A DNA stretch of 64,000 bases from JAFMJV01 sp034436555 (lineage in GTDB: Bacteria > Chloroflexota > Limnocylindria > Limnocylindrales > CSP1-4): positions 85,107 to 149,106 of the forward strand of contig DAOTUU010000061.1 in the NCBI GenBank assembly GCA_034436555.1, read 5' to 3'. Positions 25,513 to 34,783 of the stretch are shown here, one piece after another (position 1 is the stretch's first letter; each line of letters begins with the position of its first letter). The notes under the pieces were generated by a model. It searched no databases and was not told the DNA's origin. It saw only the letters and a list, made by a program, of their open reading frames with translations. The position numbers and the translations under genes were made by a program.

Positions 25513-25721
25513 CTCGGTCGCTCCTCCGCTGCGCGACCGACCGGCGGGCGCCCATCGTTCAGAAACTGCTTCGCGTGCTCACCCCCGGAGGGGCGGCGAC
25601 AGACGGCGATGCCCGCGAGCGCCCGGGGCCAGGCTGACACGCGGGCTCGTGGCACCAAACTTGGTGGGGCCTCTGATGTCCGGCCGGCCGCCCGACCATT
25701 TTCATCCGCGGCGGTGGGACG
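25513..25721 (-). ncRNA. Putative IS110 bridge RNA region (left end)
   Basis: This 209-bp non-coding stretch upstream of the transposase is where IS110-group elements encode the bridge RNA. It contains several hairpins on the minus strand, including CACCAA-GT-TTGGTG (25653-25666) and GGTCGC...GCGACC over the transposase ribosome site. The + strand segment 25645-25655 (gctcgtggcac) resembles the element ends (GCTC-tca-TGGCAC), as a guide loop might. Exact RNA ends cannot be set from sequence alone. Confidence 0.45.
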
Positions 25722-25742
25722 CGTGCCATGAGAGCTGGCACG
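25722..25742. repeat. Boundary repeat and hairpin at the left end of the IS110 element
   Basis: cgtgccatgagagctg (25722-25737) is the second copy of the boundary repeat. With the following bases it forms CGTGCCA-7 nt-TGGCACG, a 7-bp hairpin that may have been the insertion target. Confidence 0.6.
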
Positions 25743-25787
25743 CCGACCGACCATCCTGCGACTCATCGGTCAGGCCAGGACCAAGGC

Positions 25788-25845
25788 TTGACAATCGAAC
25801 GGATGTTCGGGTACGGTCTGGGGGACGCAATCGAACGGATGTTCT
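25788..25845 (+). promoter_or_regulatory. SOS promoter with two tandem LexA boxes
   Basis: TTGACA (25788-25793) and TACGGT (25812-25817) are 18 bp apart, with the box CGAACGGATGTTCG (25796-25809) between them. A second box, CGAACGGATGTTCT (25832-25845), lies downstream near the transcription start. The -35 and spacer are nearly identical to those of lexA. It should be tightly repressed and DNA-damage inducible. Confidence 0.85.
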
Positions 25846-25905
25846 CTCGCCGCCGTGGTGCCCCGGTCCGGAGAGCCTCGACAGCCACATGGAAGGAGTC
25901 CGGAG

Positions 25906-26187
25906 ATGGCCATGATCAATGTCGCGCCGGTCCACGTCTCGGTCCGGTGTGACCTGCGCACAGGCGTGCCGCGGGTCGTGCGCGCAGCGGGGGACCTTCT
26001 GGATGTCCTCGAGGTGGAGCGTGTCCGAGACGAATCGAAGGCCTATCCCGTCGGCGAAGGCCCTCGCACGCTGTTCGTCGTGAGGACGGGGTCAGCGCGA
26101 CTCCGGCTGGCCTTCGGCCATCGGGATCGGCGCTGGGCGGTCGTCGGTGTGGACCCGGTGACCGAGGCCCAGCCGAGCGTCATCTGA
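25906..26187 (+). CDS. LexA-controlled small protein (DUF6504-like)
   Basis: 93 residues from the ATG at 25906, chosen because AAGGAG lies 8-13 nt upstream. Beta-rich: VAPVHVSVRCDLRTGVPRVV, DLLDVLEVERVRD and LRLAFGHRDRRWAVVGVDPV. The pattern resembles DUF6504 proteins found beside ImuB/DnaE2 mutasome genes in Actinobacteria; that assignment is tentative. Two LexA boxes in front make it a strong SOS-regulon member, and dinB lies on the other side of the IS element. A role with error-prone polymerases is inference from regulation and position. Confidence 0.6.
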   Translation: MAMINVAPVHVSVRCDLRTGVPRVVRAAGDLLDVLEVERVRDESKAYPVGEGPRTLFVVRTGSARLRLAFGHRDRRWAVVGVDPVTEAQPSVI

Positions 26188-26239
26188 AGCGGTGCCCCGC
26201 AAGGCGCAGACGTCGTCGCGCATGCGAGAATTCAGCCCG

Positions 26240-26899
26240 ATGTCAGCCACGCCCGGTCCCTTCGCCGAGTTGACCGTCGGCACCTTCACGGAGCATCTGG
26301 CCTCTGTGGCGCCCACGCCGGGGGGCGGCAGCGCTTCAGCGATCACCGGAGCGCTCGCCGCCAGCCTGGTCGCGATGGTCGCTCGGCTGTCCGCCGATCG
26401 GCCGCGCTACGCGGCGCACGTGGCCACCCATGACCGAGCACTCGCGGCAGCCGAGGCGGCTCGACTCCGGTTCCTGACGCTTGCGGACGAGGACGCTCGC
26501 GCCTACGCCGCGTACGGAGACGCCCGACGCCTGCCGAAGGTGACACCGGCAGACATCGCCGCCCGGGACGCGGCAATCGCGAAGGCGGCGATCGCGGCTG
26601 CCGAGGTCCCCATGGAGATCGTGCGGCAGTGTCACGCCCTCATCCACCAGATCGAGAGCCTGGCGGGGCGCAGCAACCTGAACGCAGCGAGCGACCTGGA
26701 CGTCGGCGCGCTGCTCGCGCTCGCGGCCGCCCGTGGCGCGGGAGCGAACGTGCTTATCAACCTCCCTTCGATCGAGGACCAGAAGGTGACGTCCGCGCTT
26801 CTCGCCGAGGTGGAGAGGGTGCTGCACGAGATCGAGTCCGCCGCGGCGATGGTGCACGGGCATGTCCGCTCGGGCAATCTACGGGGGCCGGAGAGCTGA
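26240..26899 (+). CDS. fchA: Formimidoyltetrahydrofolate cyclodeaminase (FchA/FTCD_C family)
   Basis: 219 residues, normal for the stand-alone enzyme. The family core is present: VAPTPGGGSASAITGALAAS near the N-terminus, LADEDARAYAAYGDARRLPK in the middle and AARGAGANVLINLPSIED near the C-terminus. It converts 5-formimino-THF to 5,10-methenyl-THF and ammonia. The ATG at 26240 is preferred over in-frame starts upstream, since the conserved region begins soon after. With FtcD (37.3 kb) it completes formimino transfer from histidine breakdown, and Fhs follows 78 bp downstream. Confidence 0.88.
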   Translation: MSATPGPFAELTVGTFTEHLASVAPTPGGGSASAITGALAASLVAMVARLSADRPRYAAHVATHDRALAAAEAARLRFLTLADEDARAYAAYGDARRLPKVTPADIAARDAAIAKAAIAAAEVPMEIVRQCHALIHQIESLAGRSNLNAASDLDVGALLALAAARGAGANVLINLPSIEDQKVTSALLAEVERVLHEIESAAAMVHGHVRSGNLRGPES

Positions 26900-26977
26900 C
26901 GCTTCCTGGCGGCCGCGGAGGAGCGACCGTCCCAGGGTCACGAGTGTGAAGCCGGTGCCAGCGGGGACGCCCTGACC

Positions 26978-28675
26978 ATGTCGATGCCCAACAGCCTCCA
27001 GATCGCCCAGCAGGCGAAGCTGCGACCCATCCTTGACGTCGCCGCGGAGATGGGCGTCCTGCCCGATGAGCTGGAACTGTTCGGGCCATACAAGGCGAAG
27101 GTCAAGCTGGACATCCTTCATCGCCTCGCGGGACGACCCGACGGGCGCGAGATCGTGGTCACCGCGATCACCCCGACGCCCCTCGGCGAAGGCAAGACGA
27201 CGACGACGGTCGGCCTGGCCCAGGCGCTGAACCGGATCGGCGTGCGCACGGCCGCCGCGGTGCGTCAGCCGTCCCTCGGCCCGGTCTTCGGCATCAAGGG
27301 GGGAGGTGCCGGCGGCGGCTACTCCCAGATCGTCCCCATGGAGGACATCAACCTCCACTTCACGGGTGACCTCCATGCCGTCGCCGCGGCACACAACACC
27401 GGGGCCGCCTTCCTGGATAACGTGCTGCTGCGCGGCAACGACATGGACATCGATCCGGCGACGATCCGCTGGCCGAGAGTGGTCGACGTGAATGACCGGG
27501 TGCTGCGTCGGGTCGAGATCGGTCTCGGAGAGAAGTCGGGCTCCCGCGAGTCGGAGTTCCACATCACCGCCGCCTCGGAGGTGATGGCCATCCTCGCGCT
27601 CGCCTCCGACCTCGCGGACCTGCGCCAGCGGATCGGGCGGATCATCGTCGCGGAGACCCGCTCCGGACGACCCGTGACCATGGAGGACCTCAGGGTCGCC
27701 GGTGCGATGTCCGTGGTGATGCGTGATGCCATCAAGCCGAACCTCGCACAGACCCTGGAGGGTGGCCCGGCGTTCGTCCATGCCGGCCCGTTCGCCAACA
27801 TCGCTCACGGCAATTCATCGGTCGTCGCCGATCGGGTGGCGCTCAAGCTCGTCGATGCCGTGGTCACCGAGGGTGGCTTCGGGTCGGACATGGGCTTCCA
27901 GAAGTTCGTGGATATCAAGTGCCGGTTCAGCGGGTTGCGTCCCAGCGCCGCGGTCATCGTGGCCACCATCCGCGCGCTCAAGATGCACGGTGGCGTCGGC
28001 ACCATCGTCGCGGGCAAGCCGCTCGATGAGGCGCTGCTGCGTGAGAACCCGGAGGCGGTGCGCATCGGCGCGGCGAACCTCGCCCAGCACATCGCGATCA
28101 CGACGCGCTACGGCATCCCGGCCGTCGTGGCCATCAACAGCTTCCCGGACGACCGGGACTCAGAGGTCGAGGTCGTCCAGGAGGTGGCTAGGGAAGCTGG
28201 CGCCCGCGCCTGCGTCGTGTCCCGGCACTTCTCCGACGGCGGGGCCGGCGCCGAGGAGCTGGCGCGCGCCGTTTGGCAGGTCGCACAGGACGGCGCCCCC
28301 GGGTTCCGGTTCCTGAACGAGGCGGATGCGACGCTGCGGGAGCGGATCGAATCGATCGCGACGGATGTCTATGGCGCGGACGGCGTGGACTTCACCGAGG
28401 CGGCGTTCGCGTCCATGGAGGCGATCGACCGCATGGGATACGGGCGTGTGCCCGTGTGCATGGCCAAGACGCAGTCGTCGCTCAGCCATGACCCCGCGCT
28501 GAAGGGCAGACCGCGCGGCTGGCGACTGCCCATCCGGGACGCCCGACTGTTTGCCGGAGCGGGCTTCGTGACCGCCTACTGTGGTGACATGCGCACGATG
28601 CCCGGACTGCCGGCGCATCCCAACGGAGAGGGCGTCGACCTGGACCGCGACGGTCGGATCGTCGGCTTGTTCTAG
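26978..28675 (+). CDS. fhs: Formate-tetrahydrofolate ligase
   Basis: 565 residues, full length. P-loop TPTPLGEGKTTTTVGL (about 65-80), then the FTHFS signatures RQPSLGPVFGIKGGGAGGGY and VATIRALKMHGG, with the C-terminal PGLPAHPNGEGVDLDRDG. It catalyses ATP + formate + THF to 10-formyl-THF, reversibly. Beside the histidine-degradation and cyclodeaminase genes it may run towards formate and ATP, or simply feed C1 units to purine synthesis. The start ATG at 26978 lacks a clear ribosome site. Confidence 0.96.
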   Translation: MSMPNSLQIAQQAKLRPILDVAAEMGVLPDELELFGPYKAKVKLDILHRLAGRPDGREIVVTAITPTPLGEGKTTTTVGLAQALNRIGVRTAAAVRQPSLGPVFGIKGGGAGGGYSQIVPMEDINLHFTGDLHAVAAAHNTGAAFLDNVLLRGNDMDIDPATIRWPRVVDVNDRVLRRVEIGLGEKSGSRESEFHITAASEVMAILALASDLADLRQRIGRIIVAETRSGRPVTMEDLRVAGAMSVVMRDAIKPNLAQTLEGGPAFVHAGPFANIAHGNSSVVADRVALKLVDAVVTEGGFGSDMGFQKFVDIKCRFSGLRPSAAVIVATIRALKMHGGVGTIVAGKPLDEALLRENPEAVRIGAANLAQHIAITTRYGIPAVVAINSFPDDRDSEVEVVQEVAREAGARACVVSRHFSDGGAGAEELARAVWQVAQDGAPGFRFLNEADATLRERIESIATDVYGADGVDFTEAAFASMEAIDRMGYGRVPVCMAKTQSSLSHDPALKGRPRGWRLPIRDARLFAGAGFVTAYCGDMRTMPGLPAHPNGEGVDLDRDGRIVGLF

Positions 28676-28701
28676 GGCCGGGCCCCGTCGACGCACCTGG
28701 C

Positions 28702-28770
28702 GGTCAGGCGGGATGCGCCGCCGCGCACAGCGCCGACCGCGGGTCAGGCCGGATGCGCCGCCACGTACAG
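28702..28770. repeat. 29-bp direct repeat (26/29 identical), period 40 bp
   Basis: Copies at 28702-28730 and 28742-28770. The second holds the stop and last codons of the His-rich protein gene; the first is a downstream copy of the same 3' end (A-A-H-P-A-stop). Confidence 0.7.
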
Positions 28771-28974
28771 GACGCCAGCGACGAGCAGGCCGGATGCGGT
28801 GCCGAGGATCGCCGCCCCCCATGCCCTGAGGTCGAGCGGGCCGAGCGGCTCGCCTCCGTGACCGTGGTCATCCTCGCCGTGCGCGTCGGCCTGATGACCG
28901 TGCTCGCCTCCCGCCATGCCGGCGTCATGGCCGGAAGCGGCATGGTCATCGTGGGCCTGGGCGGCGCCTGACAT
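28744..28974 (-). CDS. Histidine-rich small membrane protein
   Basis: 76 residues. The first half is packed with His, Asp and Glu (AQAHDDHAASGHDAGMAGG, then HGHQADAHGEDDHGHGG), and one membrane helix (WGAAILGTASGLLVAGVLYV) closes the protein. The ATG at 28974 has GGAGGGATCG directly in front, a clear ribosome site. His/Asp-rich tails of this type usually bind Ni, Co, Zn or Cu, as in accessory parts of metal permeases, but no transporter gene is adjacent. Metal handling is inference from composition. It is divergent from the phosphatase gene at 29029. Confidence 0.7.
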   Translation of the reverse strand: MSGAAQAHDDHAASGHDAGMAGGEHGHQADAHGEDDHGHGGEPLGPLDLRAWGAAILGTASGLLVAGVLYVAAHPA

Positions 28975-29016
28975 CGATCCCTCCATCTCGTGTGAACCGA
29001 TCAAGGATACGCGCCG

Positions 29017-29022
29017 TAGACT
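29017..29022 (+). promoter_or_regulatory. -10 box (TAGACT) of the histidine phosphatase gene
   Basis: TAGACT ends 6 nt before the GTG at 29029, so transcription would start at or next to the start codon (leaderless). Confidence 0.5.
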
Positions 29023-29028
29023 CGATGG

Positions 29029-29724
29029 GTGCTCACCCTCGTCCTGACGCGCCACGGCCACACCGACCGCTCGGAGCCCGAGCAGTACCTGGGCCAGCGG
29101 ATCGACATCCCTCTGTCAGCGCGCGGCCGTGCCGACGCCGAGCGGCTGCGTGAGCGACTCGTGGGGGTGGAGTTCGCTCGGGTCATCGCAAGCCCTCTCC
29201 TGCGGACCCGCCAGACCGCCGCGATCGTCGCGCCGACGTTCCAGGTCGAGACCGACGATCGGCTCAAGGAGGCCGATTACGGCGCATGGGAGGGCATGCC
29301 CGCGCAGCTCCTCGACGCGTCTCAGCCCGAGCTTCGCGCAGCGTGGAAGGAGGATCCCGCCACCCGCGGTGCGCCGGGCGGCGAGAGCGGCGACGCGATC
29401 GCTGAGCGCGCGTCGGCCTTCCTGCGCGACCTCTGCGCATGGGAGGTCGGACAACCCCCGCGCGGCGACGCGACCGGGGGCGCCACGGGACGGACCGGGG
29501 GCGTCACGGGACGGCGCGTTCTGGTGGTGGGCCACAGCACCCTCAATCGGGTGCTCCTCGCGGTCGCCCTGGGCGTGCCCGTGCGCGACTATCGCCGTCG
29601 CCTGCGCCAGGACTGGCTGAACCTGACGGTGCTGCGGATGGATCGAGACGGCCGCGGCATGCTGATCCTCGCCAACGACGTCGCCCATCTTCGCCCGCCC
29701 GGCGCGCCACCCTGGTCCGACTGA
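29029..29724 (+). CDS. Histidine phosphatase (phosphoglycerate-mutase-like) family protein
   Basis: 231 residues. The catalytic histidine is in LTLVLTRHGHTDRSE (R-H-G), SPLLRTRQTA provides the second arginine region, the acid is in EADYGAWEGM, and the second histidine is in VLVVGHSTLNRVLL. A short Gly/Thr repeat (TGGATGRTGGVTGR) forms a loop. The substrate class is open (phosphosugars, alpha-ribazole phosphate, others). The start GTG at 29029 is fixed by a -10 box 6 nt upstream. It precedes hutH by 50 bp and may be co-transcribed in part. Confidence 0.85.
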   Translation: MLTLVLTRHGHTDRSEPEQYLGQRIDIPLSARGRADAERLRERLVGVEFARVIASPLLRTRQTAAIVAPTFQVETDDRLKEADYGAWEGMPAQLLDASQPELRAAWKEDPATRGAPGGESGDAIAERASAFLRDLCAWEVGQPPRGDATGGATGRTGGVTGRRVLVVGHSTLNRVLLAVALGVPVRDYRRRLRQDWLNLTVLRMDRDGRGMLILANDVAHLRPPGAPPWSD

Positions 29725-29761
29725 CGTCCGATCCGGGCCGTCTGCGACGGCTCCACCCCGG

Positions 29762-29767
29762 TACCAT
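29762..29767 (+). promoter_or_regulatory. -10 box (TACCAT) of hutH
   Basis: TACCAT ends 7 nt before the hutH ATG (29775), the leaderless-type arrangement. No -35 consensus or HutC/HutP-type operator is apparent. Confidence 0.45.
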
Positions 29768-29774
29768 CCCGGCG

Positions 29775-31328
29775 ATGACACTCTCGCTCACGGGACGAGA
29801 CCTGACCCCGGCGGACGTGGTGCGGGTCGCCCGCCACGGCGCCCAGGTCACGCTCGCACCCGAGGCGCTCGCGGCGATGCGCGCCAGCCGCGCGACCATC
29901 GAGGAGCTCGTCGAGCGCGGTGAGGCCGTCTACGGGGTCACCACCGGCTTCGGCGACCTCGCGACGGTGCGCATCGATCCGGCTGACGTGCGCCGGCTGC
30001 AGGAGAACCTCGTCATCAGCCACTCGGTGGGCGTGGGACCGCTGCTGCCGCGTGACACGGTGCGGGCGATGCTGCTGCTGCGCGCGAACACGCTCGCGCG
30101 CGGACAGAGCGGCGCCCGTCCCGTCGTCGTCGAGCGGCTGCTCGACTTCCTGCGCCTGGGCGTCCACCCGTGCGTGCCGGAGCAGGGATCGGTCGGTGCG
30201 TCGGGAGACCTCGCGCCGCTCGCCCATCTCGCGGGCCCACTCCTGGGTCGCGGTCGTGCGGAGGTGGACGGACAGACCCTGGGTGGCGCGGATGCGCTCT
30301 CGAGGGTGGGCCTCGCGCCGCTCAGGCTGGAGGCGAAGGAGGGTCTGGCGCTGCTCAACGGCACGCAGCTGATGACTGCCATCGGCGCGCTGCTCATCGA
30401 GGACGCGGATCGCCTGGTGCGCTCCGCGAGCGTCATCGCCGCCATGTCCGTGGAGGCGCTGCTGGGCACCGATGTCGCGTTCTCCGCCGCCTACCATGCG
30501 GCCCGCCCCCATCCTGGCCAGCGCCTCGTGGCTGCCGAGCTGCGCGCCCTGCTGGCGGGGTCGGAGCTGCAGCAGGCGCACCACGGTGAGACGCACAAGG
30601 TCCAGGATCCGTACTCCCTGCGCTGCATCCCGCAGGTCCACGGCGCCTCTCGCGACGCGCTGGGGTATGTGCGCGGGGTGCTCGAGGTGGAGATCAATGC
30701 GGCGACGGACAACCCGCTCGTGTTCCCGGCGGGATCCGACGCGGATCCACGGGCGCTGGCCACCGGCGGAGGCACCGTCATCTCGGGCGGCAACTTCCAC
30801 GGGCAGCCCGTGGCGATCGCCATGGACTTCGCGTCCATCGCGCTCGCGGAGCTGGGTTCGATCGCGGAGCGACGCATCGCGCTGCTCGTCGACGGTCGCC
30901 TCTCCGGGCTGCCGCCGTTCCTGACGGCGGACGCGGGACTCAACAGCGGCATGATGCTGCTCCAGTACGCGGCCGCATCGCTGGTGTCGGAGAACAAGGT
31001 GCTGGCACACCCGGCCTCGGTGGACTCGATCCCCACCAGCGCCAACCAGGAGGACCATGTCTCCATGGGGGCGACGTCGGCCCGTCACGCCCGCGATGTG
31101 CTGCACAACGTGGAGCAGGTGCTGGCGCTCGAGCTCCTGTGCGCGGCCCAGGGCCTCGACTTCCGCACTGCCGCCATCGGTCGACCCGGGCCCGGCGTGG
31201 CTCGGGCGCACGCCCTGGTGCGCGAACGGATCGCCCATCTCGCGACCGATCGCGATCCGGGACCGGACATCGCCGCCGCGGTCGATCTGGTGCGGTCTGG
31301 GGTCCTCCAGACGGCGCTCGACGGCTAG
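29775..31328 (+). CDS. hutH: Histidine ammonia-lyase
   Basis: 517 residues, normal length. The MIO cofactor triad Ala142-Ser143-Gly144 lies in QGSVGASGDLAPLAHLAG, the catalytic Tyr is in AVYGVTTGFGDLA (Tyr53), and QDPYSLRCIPQVHG and AATDNPLVF are the other family signatures. It converts histidine to trans-urocanate and ammonia, the first step of the Hut pathway. The ATG at 29775 matches the family N-terminus; the longer frame upstream is shadow inside the phosphatase gene. Confidence 0.96.
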   Translation: MTLSLTGRDLTPADVVRVARHGAQVTLAPEALAAMRASRATIEELVERGEAVYGVTTGFGDLATVRIDPADVRRLQENLVISHSVGVGPLLPRDTVRAMLLLRANTLARGQSGARPVVVERLLDFLRLGVHPCVPEQGSVGASGDLAPLAHLAGPLLGRGRAEVDGQTLGGADALSRVGLAPLRLEAKEGLALLNGTQLMTAIGALLIEDADRLVRSASVIAAMSVEALLGTDVAFSAAYHAARPHPGQRLVAAELRALLAGSELQQAHHGETHKVQDPYSLRCIPQVHGASRDALGYVRGVLEVEINAATDNPLVFPAGSDADPRALATGGGTVISGGNFHGQPVAIAMDFASIALAELGSIAERRIALLVDGRLSGLPPFLTADAGLNSGMMLLQYAAASLVSENKVLAHPASVDSIPTSANQEDHVSMGATSARHARDVLHNVEQVLALELLCAAQGLDFRTAAIGRPGPGVARAHALVRERIAHLATDRDPGPDIAAAVDLVRSGVLQTALDG

Positions 31329-31365
31329 GACCTTCGCACGGCTGCATCATCGGGAGTTCTGGCGC

Positions 31366-32091
31366 ATGCTGTGCCCACTCATGGTCCCGGCTTCCCGCCC
31401 CGTGCGGATCCTGTTCGCCGTCCTCGCCGTACCCGCGCTCGTGGGCTGCTCGGCGCTGGGTCTGCCGCAGGCACCCGGCATGCCGCTCGTGCCGCTGACC
31501 CAGGCCGCCACGGAGTCGCCCGCCCCGGGCGTCTCCCCGGTCCTCGCATCACAGGGCGTCGTCGCCAGCGTCGACGGCTACTCCCTGGAGGTTCCGACCG
31601 GCTGGACCGCGACCGACCTGTCCATGGAGGATGGTCTGGCGCTCGCTGACCTGCTCGCCACGATCGAACCCACGCTCGGCGCGATCGGCAGGCAGGGACT
31701 GGAGGCGGCCGGTTCGCCGCATCTCAGCCTGGCGGTCGTGGACGGCACCACGGCGACGGCCGGTGGATACGGGCCGGCCGTGGTCGTGGCCACGCTCCGG
31801 ACGCGGGGCATGGACAAGGCGACGGCGCGCAATCTCGTGGAGAGCCTGCTCGGCCAGGCCACGCTCCTCGCGGACGTCTCGCACACCGTCGAGGGCCTGC
31901 CCGCAGGCAACGCCCACCGCTACTCGGCGATCGTGTCGGGTGACAGCGGCGTCACGCTCCGGCTCGAGGTCTTCGTGTTCCGCGTCGGCGGCGATTCGTT
32001 CGTGGTCACGGCCGTGGCACCGGAGGACCGGTTCGCCGGGGTCCAGGCCACGTTCGACGCGATCGTCAGGAGTCTTCGCTTCGGCGTCTGA
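31366..32091 (+). CDS. Lipoprotein of unknown function
   Basis: 241 residues. The signal peptide PVRILFAVLAVPALVGCSAL carries a lipobox (L-V-G-C), so the mature protein would be lipid-anchored at Cys28 or Cys23 depending on start (ATG 31366 or 31381). The mature part has a P-x-G-W-x-A-x-D motif (VPTGWTATDLSMEDGL), as in PsbP/DUF1795-like folds, and a C-terminal FRVGGDSFVVTAVAP with FDAIVRSLRF. It sits between hutH and hutU genes but has no evident link to histidine use. Confidence 0.7.
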   Translation: MLCPLMVPASRPVRILFAVLAVPALVGCSALGLPQAPGMPLVPLTQAATESPAPGVSPVLASQGVVASVDGYSLEVPTGWTATDLSMEDGLALADLLATIEPTLGAIGRQGLEAAGSPHLSLAVVDGTTATAGGYGPAVVVATLRTRGMDKATARNLVESLLGQATLLADVSHTVEGLPAGNAHRYSAIVSGDSGVTLRLEVFVFRVGGDSFVVTAVAPEDRFAGVQATFDAIVRSLRFGV

Positions 32092-32097
32092 GGTCGA

Positions 32098-32103
32098 TAG
32101 ACT
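32098..32103 (+). promoter_or_regulatory. -10 box (TAGACT) of the GNAT gene
   Basis: TAGACT ends 7 nt before the GTG at 32111, which supports that start. Confidence 0.45.
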
Positions 32104-32110
32104 TCGCGGA

Positions 32111-32914
32111 GTGGCCGGGTTGCGCATCCTCGACATCGCGGACGAAGCTGACTTCCGGCGCATCCCTGCGTGTGCGGACCCGCGGTTCGATCACCGGACG
32201 TGCGACCACTGGGAGGATGCCGATCGCGGCAGTCGGAGCGCTCGCGCCACCTGGCTGGAGGTTCCGGCCGCCGCCGCGCCGCCACCCCCGCGCCGCCCAT
32301 CCTCGGACAACCCGTTCGCTCCACCGCCGCGGGATGACACCTGGAACCCGTTCGCCGGTGGCGGCCGCGGCGGGGTAGCCACGGCCGTCCCCCTCGACCC
32401 GTTCGCCGACGGGGCTGACGATGGCGGCGAGGGGGTCCCGCCGGACAACCCCTTCGCGCCGACGGACCGGGTGGAGCGGGGCCGAACCGTCGGCGTCCCA
32501 CGCAAGCTCGCCCTCCTGGACCGCGGGCGAGGCGTGTTCGGGTCCTACGCGAAGGTGATGCTGGACGGCGAGCGCGCGACCGCCTTCGCCCAGTTCGGTC
32601 CGCTGAGCGCCTACCCTCGCGCCTCGCGCATCCGGGAGCTCTACCCGCAGCTGCCGGGAGCGCCGCTGCCCGCCGTGATCACCTGCATCGCCACGACCGC
32701 GGAGGCGCGTCACCTCGGGCATGCCAGACGCCTGGTGGAGGCGATCGCGGTCGATCTGGGAGCGCGCGGCTTCGCGGCGATCGAGACCTATCCTGACCGG
32801 ACCCAGTCCCCGGACGCCACGAGCTCCGCCAGCCCGGGGTTCTGGGAGGCGTGTGGCTTCACGCTTGTCATCGACGACGCCCGGTATCCCGTGATGCGCC
32901 GGGAACTGGACTGA
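32111..32914 (+). CDS. GNAT-fold acetyltransferase with an N-P-F repeat insert
   Basis: 267 residues. A short start (LRILDIADEADFRRIPACAD with a Cys/His-bearing segment FDHRTCDHWE) is followed by a long disordered insert (about 50-130) with repeated SDNPFAPPP, WNPFAGGG, DPFADGADD and DNPFAPTDR motifs. The GNAT-like part then has VITCIATTAEARHLGHARRL (acetyl-CoA loop) and FWEACGFTLVIDDARYPVMR. GNAT enzymes acetylate amines; the substrate is unknown. N-P-F repeats are protein-interaction baits in other systems, but no partner is known here. The GTG start is supported by a -10 box. Confidence 0.7.
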   Translation: MAGLRILDIADEADFRRIPACADPRFDHRTCDHWEDADRGSRSARATWLEVPAAAAPPPPRRPSSDNPFAPPPRDDTWNPFAGGGRGGVATAVPLDPFADGADDGGEGVPPDNPFAPTDRVERGRTVGVPRKLALLDRGRGVFGSYAKVMLDGERATAFAQFGPLSAYPRASRIRELYPQLPGAPLPAVITCIATTAEARHLGHARRLVEAIAVDLGARGFAAIETYPDRTQSPDATSSASPGFWEACGFTLVIDDARYPVMRRELD

Positions 32915-32929
32915 CAGGAGGACCCGTCC

Positions 32930-34603
<1,674 letters not shown>

Positions 34604-34783
34604 CCGTCCTGCGGTGCCAAGGGTGGAGCTGCCCGAGCCGGTCTCCGGCGCGGGCGTCTCGACGGCACCGGGCTGGGGCATCACGCGCAGCTGGCACACC
34701 GGCGACAGCAGCGCCGGCGCGTTCCTCGACCGTCCGCACGGTCATGACGCACCTCCCTCCGGCCCGACCGCGCGGCCAGGGCG

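Larger units (their letters stand above)
24255..25735 (-). mobile_element. IS110-family insertion sequence (about 1.48 kb)
   Basis: The limits are set approximately by a 15/16-bp direct repeat at 24253-24268 and 25722-25737. It has one transposase gene, a short right end (about 25-30 bp) and a long non-coding left end (about 210 bp), with no terminal inverted repeats. This is the architecture of the IS110 subgroup, whose left end encodes a bridge RNA guiding recombination. It sits between dinB and a LexA-box promoter. Confidence 0.75.

Noticed and set aside
34604..34783. Short minus-strand frame with GGGAGG before an ATG near 34743
   Set aside because: The frame runs into antisense of hutU with shadow-type composition. 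Treated as the space between convergent genes.
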